DNA of 64,000 nucleotides from NCBI GenBank assembly GCA_024195265.1, contig JAJLRJ010000003.1, positions 33,427,643-33,491,642 on the forward strand, in the 5' to 3' direction. The stretch comes from Dendrophyllia cribrosa (Eukaryota; Cnidaria; Anthozoa; Scleractinia; Dendrophylliidae). Shown piece after piece: positions 11,162-23,400 of the stretch (positions within the stretch are counted from its first letter, which is position 1; the number at the start of each line of letters is the position of its first letter). Below the pieces are notes generated by a model that saw only the letters and a list, made by a program, of their open reading frames with translations, was not told the DNA's origin and did no database searches. The translations under genes were made by a program, and so were the position numbers.

Positions 11162-11294
11162 AACACTTTATGACTGGTCCCGATGGAAACAGTGAATTTT
11201 GTTTTCCGAGAATCTCTACTTTGTCTCGGGAAACATCGAGATTCTCAGGAAACAAAATTCACTGTTTCTCGATGGATCAGTCATTAAGTGATTT
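11162..11294. mobile_element. hairpin MITE, CACTTAATGACTGATCC family, copy 1
   Basis: The arms AACACTTTATGACTGGTCC and GGATCAGTCATTAAGTGATT are inverted, with AACAGTGAATTTTG and CAAAATTCACTGTTT inside. A related copy lies at 19504-19644 in the opposite orientation. Homology between the two extends outward past the hairpin (CAACACAACACAG, GCTCGGCG), so both belong to a larger dispersed repeat. Confidence 0.7.
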
Positions 11295-11490
11295 GTTCAT
11301 GATATAGCAACACAACACAACACAGTTTGAAAGACTCGCCGAGCATCAGAGGTAAAGTTGATTGATTGATTGATTGATCATAATCACCACGTAATCATGT
11401 AGCCTTTTGTCACGGTCTGATCACGTGTGCAATGTTACCCTCTGACGTCAAAATTGTTGCCCGCTTTCGCAAATGTTGCCCGCTTAGGAC

Positions 11491-11657
11491 AATAGCCCTT
11501 TTCACGGTTGATTTTTCTCATTTGCATTACAATGTTATCCAACGTGGATGCGAGGCAATTTCGGGCTAAAACTACAAAATAGCCCGAAATTGCCTCACAT
11601 ACATGCTAGATTTCATTGTAATGCAAATGAGCAGAGTTAACCGTGAAAAGGGCTATT
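11491..11657. mobile_element. palindromic MITE, 167 bp
   Basis: AATAGCCCTTTTCACGGTT pairs with AACCGTGAAAAGGGCTATT. CATTTGCATTACAATG and GAGGCAATTTCGGGCTA also have inverted partners, so the whole unit folds on itself. Confidence 0.8.
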
Positions 11658-11925
11658 GGCGGGAAACAGTTTGTTTGTTAGATGTCATGTGACCATGAAT
11701 CAACCAATCAACGCGCGCGTGGTTTTGAGAAAAACTCTAGCTATATAACAACGAGTATTATAAGACTGAATGTGTTGATTAGTAAAGAAAAGGTTTTTAA
11801 AAGGGTACAATAAACAGAAGAAGACCAATAATTGAACATTGAGGCACGTCACACCTAATTTCTTCTTGTCGTGAGCAGGCAGAACCGAATTAAACAAATT
11901 GTTTTCTTTTTGAGAGATTACTAGT

Positions 11926-12570
11926 TTTTTTTATTTATTTATTTATTTTTTATTTATTTAATTGAGAACTATACATCATTGTAAAAGTTAAATAAAAGGA
12001 CAACACACAACACAAAAAAGAAAAAAAAAGTCTATGATAACTACCCTGTATAAGCTACTTATCAAAGCTTCCTATACAATATTTCCAATTAAGCTGATTT
12101 ATAAATTCAGTTAAATTACACGATTTAGAATTTAATTTCCGATGGTACAGATAGTATTTTGCAAACAAAAGACACTGATTAAATTTAAGCAAATAACTTG
12201 TAAATGCGTCATTTCTAGAAGTAATGCCAAATAGTTCCTCTGTAAGAGAGGCCGGGTTGCAACCTGCAATTATGAACTCTATTAAACCAACTAGTTACTT
12301 CATTTATAAAATATCTAGTTTTAGGACAATTGACAAAAGTATGCAAAATAGAGTCTGGTTCATCACAATAAATACATTTGTTACTGTTTTCTATACCATA
12401 AATACATAGTTCTTTCCTAGTTACAACTATTCTATGAATTAATTTAAAATTAAACTCCCTTAATTTATTCTCACGACATGTTTTTCCAATTTGGATGAAC
12501 TTTTGCCCCCAGTTAATGTTTCCTACATTAAGTTCCTTCTCCCATTTTTTTGGACCCGCAGGGACAGTCT
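11926..12570 (-). pseudogene. C-terminal fragment of an L1-like LINE
   Basis: The minus-strand frame (12215-12570 on this strand) includes FNFKLIHRIVVTRKELCIYG, CIYCDEPDSILHTFVNCP and FWF-like spacing, which is the zinc-binding C-terminal region of L1-type reverse transcriptases (CxxC...H...C). The 3' side ends in a T-rich stretch at 11926-11960, the complement of a TAAA-type tail. The 5' side is cut by the element at 12573, so the catalytic core is absent. Confidence 0.65.
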
Positions 12571-12572
12571 TA

Positions 12573-12817
12573 TGCCCCATTCACACCAACGGTTAAACAT
12601 GTTTAAATGTTGTTTAGTTTAACTACGTTTTAGCCTCCATCTTGAACGTTTTGAAATGTATATGACTCAAACTACCTGGAATGGTAATAAAGTCAATAAA
12701 GTTTCTTTTAGTAAAGATTTTACTCCAAATATTACGGGAGGTTAGGAGGTATTTTTCTAAACCTGTTTTAAACTAAACAACATTTAAACATGTTTAAGCG
12801 TTGGTGTGAATGGGGTA
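12573..12817. mobile_element. Harbinger-like MITE with TTA target duplication
   Basis: TGCCCCATTCACACC at the left pairs with GGTGTGAATGGGGTA at the right, and the match continues through AACATGTTTAAATGTTGTTT. Both sides are flanked by TTA (12570-12572 and 12818-12820). A three-base TTA duplication is the PIF/Harbinger signature. It sits exactly between two LINE fragments. Confidence 0.75.
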
Positions 12818-12818
12818 T

Positions 12819-13830
12819 TAGTTCCATTGATAAATAGCCAGTAGTAATCAGAGATTACTAGTAATCGGCCATTTTTGTGCAAGTCCGCGAATACCATAGT
12901 TTTCCAATTTGCTTACTAATATTAATATTTGATGATTTGTTGTGTCGAAAGCCTTCGAGATTTCCAGAAAAATACCTGCAGTCGCCTCAGCGTCGTCTAT
13001 TGAGGAGGCGATATTATTTATTAATTAAATTAAAGCCATAGAAGTCGAATGGTTTCAACGAAATCCGTATTGATTGTTGTACAATAGATCATGTTCTATT
13101 AAAAACTCGCAAACTCGCCGGATTGAAACAACTTTCTCGTCGGAATGCTGGTAAAATAAAGATAGGTCTGTAATTATCAAACCTTTCAGGGTAAACGAAT
13201 TTTAACTGAATAGGGATACGTTGGCGATTTTAAGAGTTTCCGGAAAAGATCGACTGTTTAAAGAAAGGTGAATAATTTCTGTTAAAGGCTCAGCGATCAT
13301 GAGCAGGGTCACGTTGATAATTTTCATAGGAATGTTGTCGTATCCAGAAGCTTTGTTAGTTGGAAATGTCTTTGCGATCTTTTTTGTTCAGTAACGGTAA
13401 CAGGTTTAAATCTAAATTCTAGAGGCTCGTGGCTAGATCTTAATATGAAACCATAATAGTTCGCAGAATTGGGGTGATTTTGGCTCCGAGTTTAGGTCCA
13501 ATGTTAGTGAAGAATTTGTAGAAATTGTTCGCGATAGTTACTGGATCCGACATAGGTTTTGTGGCAAGCCGGATACGTTGATTTGCTCTTACGTTTATTG
13601 ATAACCTCGTTAAGTATTTTCCAAGTCATTTTGCTATCTCCTTTAGACATTTCCAGTTTTGGTCGTAGTACTTTTTTTATGCAATTCAGTTGATCATGCC
13701 AGGTGGTTTAGCTTATTTTTATACGTCTTATATTTCTTTTCACGATCAGCATTCGGCTTCTTAAGAAATCGCTTGTGTAGTTGTGCTTTTGTCCTGATGT
13801 ATTTCAAAAAGCCTCCAGTCTAGTAAGCCA
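12819..13830 (-). pseudogene. decayed LINE reverse transcriptase
   Basis: Broken minus-strand frames read, in order, KMTWKILNEVINK, then a segment with DNIPMKIINVTL-like spacing, GLIITDLSLFYQ, and the motif-A region GIFLEISKAFDTTNHQ followed by LENYGIRGLAQKW. These follow the order of a CR1/L2/Jockey-type RT. In-frame stops and shifts make it non-functional, and it ends at the Harbinger-like MITE. Confidence 0.65.
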
Positions 13831-14055
13831 AGGATTACGAAATGTTTCAAGGCGTTTGCATTTTACTGAGAGGACCTAAGAGTCTTCAGAGGAAAACTTT
13901 TGTTGTAGAATTCTGAAAGCGTACCGTCATGAACGAATTGTATGCCAAATCAGCGTTTTAATAGTTTTATCTAGTTTGTTAGCGCTCCTGTCTCTCCTTG
14001 CCGGGCTCATTTTATGGATCTTGTAATTAACTGATTGTGATAAAATTCTTGCTCG

Positions 14056-14297
14056 CCTGGCGTGCATTTCTCGAAAGTACCGAAAACTTTTCGGGCCCGA
14101 AAGCAATTTTTTATTTCTCCCGAATGGCGTTGAAGTTTTTAACCCGCAAACCAGCCAACCTCGTGTAGTAAACGTAAGATTTTAATGCCTAGCTTCCGAA
14201 GTCAACAAAAACCGAATCTTTATTGGTGAACATTTTGTATATAACAACGTTTCGGCCTCCGAAATGTTTCCGGGACTTTCGAGAAACGCACGCCTGG
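14056..14297. mobile_element. MITE in the ABHD16A promoter region
   Basis: CCTGGCGTGCATTTCTCGAA at the left is matched by the inverted TTCGAGAAACGCACGCCTGG at the right. It ends only about 115 bp before the ABHD16A start codon, so it probably overlaps the promoter or 5' UTR. Transcription start is unknown. Confidence 0.75.
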
Positions 14298-14412
14298 TCC
14301 CTGGGGTCCCTGGTAACGAGAAGACAGATTTCGGACAGCGGTATCCTTCTGAGTTTAATACATTTTAATAAGGGATACATGAAGTACCTACGAAAACCAG
14401 CTTGAAAGGAAA

Positions 14413-14484
14413 ATGGCGGCGGAGCTGTATCGCTGTGCAGTGGGTCCCCAATTATACCGAATTTTTACACGCAACAGTCGCCAG
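14413..14484 (+). CDS. ABHD16A: ABHD16A exon 1 (start codon)
   Basis: AAAATGG is a good animal start context. The peptide MAAELYRCAVGPQLYRIF lines up with human MAKLLSCVLGPRLYKIY. It ends at CAG before GTTGGT, phase 0. Confidence 0.9.
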
Positions 14485-17400
14485 GTTGGTGTTGGAGTGA
14501 TGAATTTTATTAATAGAGTTAATACCCTTAACTTTTTTTTTTAAATATTTCTTCCATTAAATGAGTTAAAGTATAATGAGATTGCCAGCTGGTTTTAAGG
14601 TATCGAAGTTAGTTTCGATTTTCTGCACTAATGCAAACCATTCTCTGTAATACAGAGTCGACCTTATGAATCAAATGGATTGGAGCAATGTGGCTCAGGG
14701 GTTATTCGTGCGGTGAGTACATAAAACTTGCTTTCATTTGACAAAATATTAAATGACAAGGCTTACCTACACCATTTGCAATAAGGAAATAGACATTTTG
14801 TCATAAATATTTCAGTTCTCGATTAAGCTTCAATACAACAATAAATTTCACTCTCTTGTTATTTTTTTACAATACTGTACTCGGGGTTATATTTTAAATT
14901 ATCTGAATTTTCTATTTCCTGAAATTGATTTTTTTTCGGATGTTTGGTTGAAGCTTGTCAAGCTCAGAGCCTGTTTACATGAAGGGAAGGCAGTCCAGCT
15001 AGCCTGGCGACTCACCTAGCTGGGATAAAACATAGCTCACCTTTACCTTCAAATTTAGTAACCGTTTTACCTGTGTTACTGCAGCTTCATTGAGGCATCA
15101 TTGAGCACTAAACACACTGTAAATGCTCCATAAATCAAAATTTAACCATCAAGTTAATTATAATTATTTTAATGTACAGGTACTTGTTCTTAGAAGGTCT
15201 TATGCGCCGATCAATTCGAAACATCAACATCCCCCCCCCCCCGGGCATGCCCCGGGCATTTGAACATTTTCCATGCCCGGGGAGTCGGGCATTTGATGTG
15301 AAAGGCCATCCCGGGGGTGGGGAATTAATTATTTTGACTTTGCCCAGGTGAGGTGGGGAATTTGAACCGGAAGTGTTCCAAATATCGGTGTTTTTTTTTA
15401 GTAGAGGCCTATTAAAGGAAAAAAAATCGTTTTTGTTAGTGGCAAGTGAAAAAGGGGCTAACAAAGCTTTGCAATGTTTTTGAAGGTTTGTAAATTGTAG
15501 ATTTTTAAAATATAGCTTCAACTGCCATTCAACGCGTACTAGAGATTTCGAAGTCAAGGTGGCTGACTGTATTGCCAGTCCACAGATCCGCAGATCTTAA
15601 ACGGCCATTAATTGAAAAGAAAAAACACTGTAAAATCAGAATGAACAACAACCTTTCTCTCAGGAAACATTTGTCAGTTGCTATAAAACGCGTTTAGATT
15701 AATAAATTTTCACTTGCTGGAATAACGCTTGCAAACGATTTGTTCAAAACCCAACTTTACAACTTTACAACCGCTTTACTAAATATTTTTTGCAACATTT
15801 GTTGATCACACGAGGAATTAATCAATTCAGAAAAAAATTATCGAAAAGTAAATCCTCAAACAATAACAAATTCATTTCGACGTGGTGTCCACAGTGGAAG
15901 TGCCGTGCAGTGAAATATCAGTTGCAAAGTATACGCGGTTCAGTTGAGTATATTCTTGAGGAAAACACTCAGTAGAATAAATCAGAAAAACTGAATGCAA
16001 AGTGTATTTTTTATTCTCACTAAAAACTTTTGATCTTTAGGAGGGGCATTTGACCATCAAATCCTGTGCTATGGTGGGGTATTTGAATGCAATTTTCGCG
16101 GGCGGGAATTTGAACAAGTCGATCTTCAAAAGTTCAAATGCCCAGGGCATTGCCCGGGGGGGGGGGGGTGATGTTGATGTTTCGAATTGATCGGCGCATT
16201 ACATGTACAAGTTTCAACAGTGTTCCACCACCAAACGAAAACATAGTTCAGAATAAGCTTTTATTAAAAAAAAGAGAACCAAACAGATAGAACTTCTTTT
16301 GATTAAAATTTGGTTATTATTTACATTGTAGTTCAAATCTAAGTTACATGTAAAAACTTGAAAACCACACCCAACTTAGACCGAAAAAGCCGGTGACCCT
16401 TACATGACTGTTTACTCACAAAAAAGAGAGCTTGCCTAGAAGAGTGACGCAGGCAAGCAAACTAAGTGACCTAGGTAGACAGGTGATCCTGTCTGCCATG
16501 TTAAGCAAATGAAGGGGTCGGGGCATATCCAGCCTATGTTGCTTTTTGAGCGTTTTACTTTTTTTTCTCGCTCAGATTTGCCTAATTTTATCGTACAACG
16601 AATAATATCACAAACCCTTATCGAATTTGCACTAATCCTAAGAAACTGGACTAATTTCACCTGAAAAAAAAGCAGAGTTCTGGTCTTCTAGTGGTTGTTT
16701 ACATTCAGAGCGTAATTTCGACGCCATTACAGCAGATTGGCTGCGAGAATATGCGACCGCAATACTCCTGACCCGCGCCAACGACATGAACGAAAATACC
16801 ATTATTTACGCGCGCCTGGTTCGTTATGGATCGTGAGCTCGCTACGGCAAACACATCGTCTATATATAGTGTGCGTATGAGCCAATATGTTTAAGGCCTG
16901 TCCGGTGATTGAAGGACATCATTAAGTCCGGAAATCCGTAAGTCTCTAGCACCTCTCAACGAAACGAGTTGTGTTTCTTGCCTAAATCTCTATTTCACGC
17001 TCGAAGGTGAAAATAGACGTTGGTGGACAAGGCGAGCCGGCGGGAAAGTCAGGAATTACTTCGGATCAGAAAAGGGGCAGCGTTGTGAGTTGTGGGCCAT
17101 TTCCCATCCCGTGCCGTAGTCGAAATGCCCGATATCCGAAGTGCTTCGAGACTTATAATATTTTCCGTATTTCGTTTGGTGGACATTCCGTTTTCGTCAT
17201 TGATATCCCGACATGCTTTGCGACAGTGGCAGATAGGTCGGCTTTGCGTGGTCGCGTGGGAGATTGAAATACAGCGTTGGGCAGCTCAAAGTGAGTTCTT
17301 GCGGCCGGGTGAAATTCAGCAAGGCGGGCAAAGACTATGAGCCGGCAGCGGAGGACCGGGAGTGCTTCCTAAAGGAGGTCCGTAACGATAAGGGAGATGG

Positions 17401-20400
17401 CACGAATCTAAGTGGCTGACTATCGGTGATAAAAATGAAGCGATTTTGAGCGAATGAACTTCAGGATTTATTTTTCTTGAGCGGGATTCAGTGGTACGGG
17501 TCCAAACTTGGCCATCTGAAGTGAAAAATCAGCGTAAAATCGAGAAATTTGGGTAAACCTTGGGATTCATTTTTTCGAGCGGGATTCAGCGGGAGACATA
17601 CAGATTTTTTTTTGCATACATTAATTCTCGAAAACGACGGGAAAAAACAACAGAAAAAAATCTGAACAATGTTTTGCAACGAATTTGTAGTTCACATGCC
17701 AAAAATGGACAAATCTGAGCGAAAAAAATAAAAAACGACCTCAAAAGCAACATAGGCTGGATATGCCCCGAGCCCTTCAAATGTAAAAAAACAACAACAA
17801 CAGAGCAGAGTGACCCTTCTGGGCAGGTAACCTGGCTAGGCAGTTACTCTTACGCATTTAAGCACAGCTTGACTTCATCATGGAATGTAATCCAGTTTAG
17901 CTGCTTAAAAAATCTTGCACTGTTGGATATTGCATTAATATGTGGAATTAACCATGCAGTGTTCTTCTGCTATCCAGCTACCTTGTTACATGAAATTTTC
18001 GCGACACGTTCATTTCGCGATTTTGAGATGCGCATATTTTGCGACACTTAAATTTCGCGATTTTGCAAAAATTTTATATTTTGAATCACTTTAATTTCGC
18101 ATTTTTGAGTTAGACAAAATTTATTTCCTTGGCAATGTTATTTACATGTAACATGTCCTTGAATTAAATAAAACAACTTTATCAAAGGTGCAACAGCAAA
18201 TGCAATGAGGTAATTGAAAACCTTCATATTATTGTCTGCAGAACAAACATTACACCAGATGGTTGATCTGGCGCCAGTTGCATAAGACTTAACATTGGAT
18301 GTAACTGCTGATGTCTGACATTAGAATCAATAGTGAGTTTGACTGGGCTGAATGTTCGATGTAACTGTTACGTCTGGCATTAAGTTTTATGCAGCTGGCC
18401 CCTGTCCAACAAAACCTGCTTTATCATACAGTGGTATATTTTATTGCAGTTGTCATTAGCTTGGTCTGTCTGTTATTCGACTTCATTGTTTACTGCACCT
18501 GCACTAGGATTCTACCTTGTGCGAAAAGGTCAGTATAAAAGCATATTCTTTACTATACTATGTAGTTACCAAACACAAATGATTTCTGTTGGCAGTTGAA
18601 TATCAACATTTAATTAGAGTCAATTAATGGCAAAAACCTTTTTTTGTTCATAACTATCTATGCATAGATATAATACATTGTAACATCCCATGATACTTTA
18701 CAATGTAAATGCTATAAAATTCTTTCAATTTTGTTTTGAGAATTAAGTGGTACATCAGGGCTCAAAATGAGCAAACACTAGTGAACTATTTTTGGATTTT
18801 GTGGCAGGCAAAAACTACAGTTATGTAGCTTCTGATCAAGCAAACAAAAAAGAAAGCTTAAAATATTTCACCTGCCATTTTAATTCCTATGCGGCAGCTG
18901 GCAGTTTTATTTTCATCTGCACATAAAGGTGCTGTTATCTTTCCTGCAACTTGCAACACAATGCTGACAAGAGCTGTTGTGAGACAAGTTGCGGATAATT
19001 TTGTGTGTGCAACACCCCTCTAAGCAACTTGTCTCGCAATGAAAAATAGCATTGCAAGTTGCAGAAAAAGTTGAACTTGCAATGGACATTGCGAGGCAAG
19101 TTACAAGCATGTAACATGTAATTTGCAACTGGTCTTGCAATGCCTTTGTCAGCATTGCATTGCATGTCACAAAAAGTAATTGCCTTGTGTAACAGCACCT
19201 TAACCCTCAGACGTACATGCAAACTTATCGTACCCCTACTGCGGTACAGGTGGGGGGGATTGTTCCAATGGTTTTTGCAGTGTTACAATATTTAAAAAAA
19301 ATATTTCACATGTAATAGATAGCCTGTGATGTGCTCTATAAGATAAGGTAAATATTATGGGTTGTAGCACTGCTGGGGGTCTGTGACATCATCCAAAATG
19401 GCCGACAATATGGCTGCCATCTTGGATTGATGTTTACCTCGATTGCTCGGCGCGTTTTTCAAACTGTGTTGTATTGTGTTTTTTTGTGTTGCTATATAAC
19501 AAATCACTTAATGGCTGATCCCTTGGGGAACAGTGAATTTTGTCTCCCTCAAATCTCAATGTTTCCCTCTACTTTGTCTCAGGAAACATCAAGATTCTCG
19601 GGAAACATAATTCACTGTTTCCCTCAGGACCAGTCATTAAGTGTTTAATGTTTTCTTTAACCATGGGAAAGGTTCTCTAAATATTCCAAATATTGACTGA
19701 TTGTGCCTTCAACAGGTCTGTTGAGCCATGCAGGGTTGGTGAGCTTGTCAAGGTTTATCGGAACAGGACTTGTGATTGTATTTGGAGCATTATGTGTCAG
19801 AGGTAAATGTACAAATGAAATTCAATTACAGTATGTTAATTATTGATACTATGGCTTACTTAGGAGGCTTGAAAGGGTTTCTTACAGCTTATGTACATGT
19901 CAGAACAATTACATATAAACATTAAAATTTAATGGTCTTAGTCTCTGAAACTAATTATAGACAAGCTTATGACAGGGTTGTAAAAGTTTCCTTCAATTTA
20001 TGATGTCATATCTGTTGTCATGGTAACTATAACCCTCCAAAGACATACCCCTCAAAAGTCAGTTTTTTAAATCTATCTTAACCCATTGACACCTGAACCG
20101 CCTGTAACCGCCCGTACAAGACTCCACTGCTTTAAAAAATTGTAACTTTCTCAATCGTGCGAACATTGCCTTAACTAGCAGTTGTGAGCATTGACTAGAA
20201 AGTCTTTCAAATTGAGATACCCAATAAACACAAAAAAGTCAACGATTTTTGCAGAATATCAGCGTTTGAATTTGGACAATAACAAAAATTACCGTTTTTA
20301 ACGTCATAGAAAAACAACAAAAATCACGTTTTTGCCTTTAGTTTTTTTTATTCAAATCATCGTGGCAAACCCAAAAGTCAACATTTACAGCAAAATTCAG

Positions 20401-23400
20401 TCCTAGTCCTAGCTTAGCAGTGAATTTTTTTGCTCTTATTCGTTGCTCGGGCCTAGCTACAGCTTCTTATACTAGTGCATACTCACCTTGCCTCGATTTT
20501 CAACATCACCACCGCACTGCATGCTGGGAAAAAGCCAAAAATTTTGACAGCGTTCCATTCTTTCCCCACACATTTCATATTTATACAAAGTCCACAGCCA
20601 CTCCGACCCACCGCCGAAATTTCGCGATTGTTGTATTCTCCTGTGGTCGCAACTTCCAAAATATGCCGCGGTAGGTCGAGAAATTCATCCAGAGTCGAGT
20701 CCCAAAGCCACTTCGTTTCCAGGCGGCCATTTTTCCAGTTCAACGAGCAACGAGCCAAATTCGTAAACGAAGTACAACACCTAACTCGCTTCATTGAGAA
20801 GTGGACTCAGAACTACCTCCAAGCTTAATGATGTTCACCAGGCAGCTACTAAAGATGAAAAATGGCTGTGAACTTACCAAAAATCGTAGATAATTCATAT
20901 TGGACCCTTTATTGCAAATCAACCAAGCAAAATGAGATCGTCACAATGACGTTTCCAGTAAACTCGAGCCTTCAGTGTTTTAGAACAGCAGCACTTTCAA
21001 TGGTAACTCCAAATATGAAGTCACAAAATCCTATGGGGCATGTGTATGCAGAAAATCACTCAAAAACGTAAAAATCCTCAGGTGTGAATGGGTTAAGTTT
21101 AAAACTAACTCAGTGACCTATGTTTTTTATAAGCATTTTTAAAAGTTTGCAATATTCTTCACTTCCTGTGTAAATAATTTGAAAAAAATCAAGATAAATC
21201 AAATATAAATGCTTTTTAACCCATTCACACCTGAGGATTTTTACGTTTTTGAGTGATTTTCTGCATACACACGCCCCATAGGATTTCGTGACTGCATATT
21301 TGGAGTTACCATTGAAAGTGCTGCTGTTCTAAAACACTGAAGGCTCGAGTTTACTGGAAACGTCATTGTGACGATCTCATTTTGCTTGCTTGATTTGCAA
21401 TAAAGGGTCCAATATGAATTATCTACGATTTTTGGTAAGTTCACAGCCATTTTTCATCTTTAGTAGCTGCCTGGTGAGCATCATTAAGCTTGGAGGTAGT
21501 TCAGAGTCCACTTCTCAATGAAGCGAGTTAGTTGTTGTACTTCGTTTGCGAATTTGGCTCGTTGCTCGTTGAACTGGAAAAAATGGCCGCCTGGAAACGA
21601 AGCAGCTTTGGGACTCGACTCTGGATGAATTTCTCGACCTACTGCGGCATATTTTGGAAGTTGCGACCACAGGAGAACACAACAAGCGCGAAATTTCGGC
21701 GGTGGGTCGGAGTGGCTGTGGACTTAGTATAAATATGAAATGTGTGCGGAAAGAAACGAACGCTGTCAAAATTCTTGGCCATTTCCCAGCATGCAGTGCG
21801 GTGGTGATATTGAAAATTGAGGCAAGGTCAGTATGCATTAGAACGAGAGGCTAGAGCTCGGCCTGAGCAACGAATAAGAGCAAAAAAATTCACTGCTAAG
21901 CTAGGATTAGGACTGAATTTTGCTGTGAATGTTGATTTTTGGGTTTGCCATGATGATTTGAATAAAAAAAACTAAAGGCAAAAACGTGATTTTTGTTGTT
22001 TTTCTATGACGTTAAAAACGGTAATTTTTGTTATTGTCCAAATTCAAACGCTGATATTCTGCAAAAATCGCTGACTTTTTTGTGTTTATTGGGTATCTCA
22101 ATTTGAAAGACTTTCTAGTCAATGCTCACAACTGCTAGTTAAGGCAATGTTCGCACGATTGAGAAAGTTACAATTTTTTAAAGCAGTGGAGTCTTGTTCG
22201 GGCGGTTACGGGCGGTTCAGGTGTCAATGGGTTAAAGATTTAAAAAAATTCCACTCTACAGTTTTTTTTTTAAAATGTCTCAAATGTTGAATGTTACTTG
22301 CATGAAAAATTTCAACATAGGTCACCGAGCAAATTTTTGAGATAAAGAGGAATATTTTATGCACGATTTATTTCCGGGTCACATGATTTTACGCAGTATT
22401 TTCATTTCCAGTGAGATGGGCGTGCTACTTTTTGAAAGGAAATCAGCTGACGCGTGTGTCAATGAATGACGAGTGCACGTCGCGCGCACACAGCTAAAAA
22501 CCCCTTCTAGCCTCCTCAAGTGTTTATTAGAAGATGTAATTGTTCATTTTGACTGGAATGCCCTAGTAGCTTTCCTAACCTCTTAAAATCACTGTTAAAA
22601 AGAAAAGTATTGTTTTCAATTTTTTTGTAAAAATGGTATATATATATTAAAAAGTTGACACTGGCTAAAAATGTTGTGTTGGACGTTTCAGCAACTACTG
22701 TTGCCTTCTTCAGCAAAAGATAAAATGCAAATGTCTAACGGCATCCTGATGGTATACGATATATATTCGAGGTGCTATTTAATATATATATGTTATTTGC
22801 CGGCCGGGAGGTCCGTATAGGAAAAAACTGTGCCCGAGGTCTTGAGTACGGCCCGAGGCCGCAGGCCGAGGGACGTACTCAAGACCGAGGGCACAGTTTT
22901 TTCCTATACGGACCGACCAAGGCCGGTAAATAACTTATTTTTTTTTTCCTACTTCAATTCAGCGATTTGCCGAGAAAAAAGTGATACACTTGTACAACTT
23001 TCCAAGAAATCATGTCTTTACGCGCCGTGTCAAGCAAAACTGACACAACGCGTGCAAAACCTAAATTAACTCGGTAGTCTTCACAACTTTTTCATTCATA
23101 AACAAAAGAACTTACTTTGCAAAGTGAACTCATTTCTATTAGTTTATGTCTCTCGGTAGAACAAACGGCTGTTGTGGTTGCTTCTGGTGAGGATAGAGAA
23201 ATGTTCTTGCTTACAGCGAAGCCGTGGAAAGCTGAAGATTAACTTTAAAAACCTTTCAAATTTTTGTATAAAAGAAAAGTCGAGCGTAATTCATTCATAG
23301 CAGTGCGAAAGCTTAAACTGAGCTATTCTACTTTAAAAATCATATTTTCTTGAATGAAAACTTACAGAATTTAGATAAAAGAAGGTAACAACTGCGAAAT

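Noticed and set aside
15135..15557. 140-codon minus-strand frame rich in Gly and Pro
   Set aside because: It crosses the boundary of the TTA-flanked element, and the Gly/Pro part is a translated G/C run.
20862..21450. Identical 69-codon frames in elements 1 and 2
   Set aside because: They lie in the two copies of one duplicated element; similarity follows from shared origin and there is no recognised domain.
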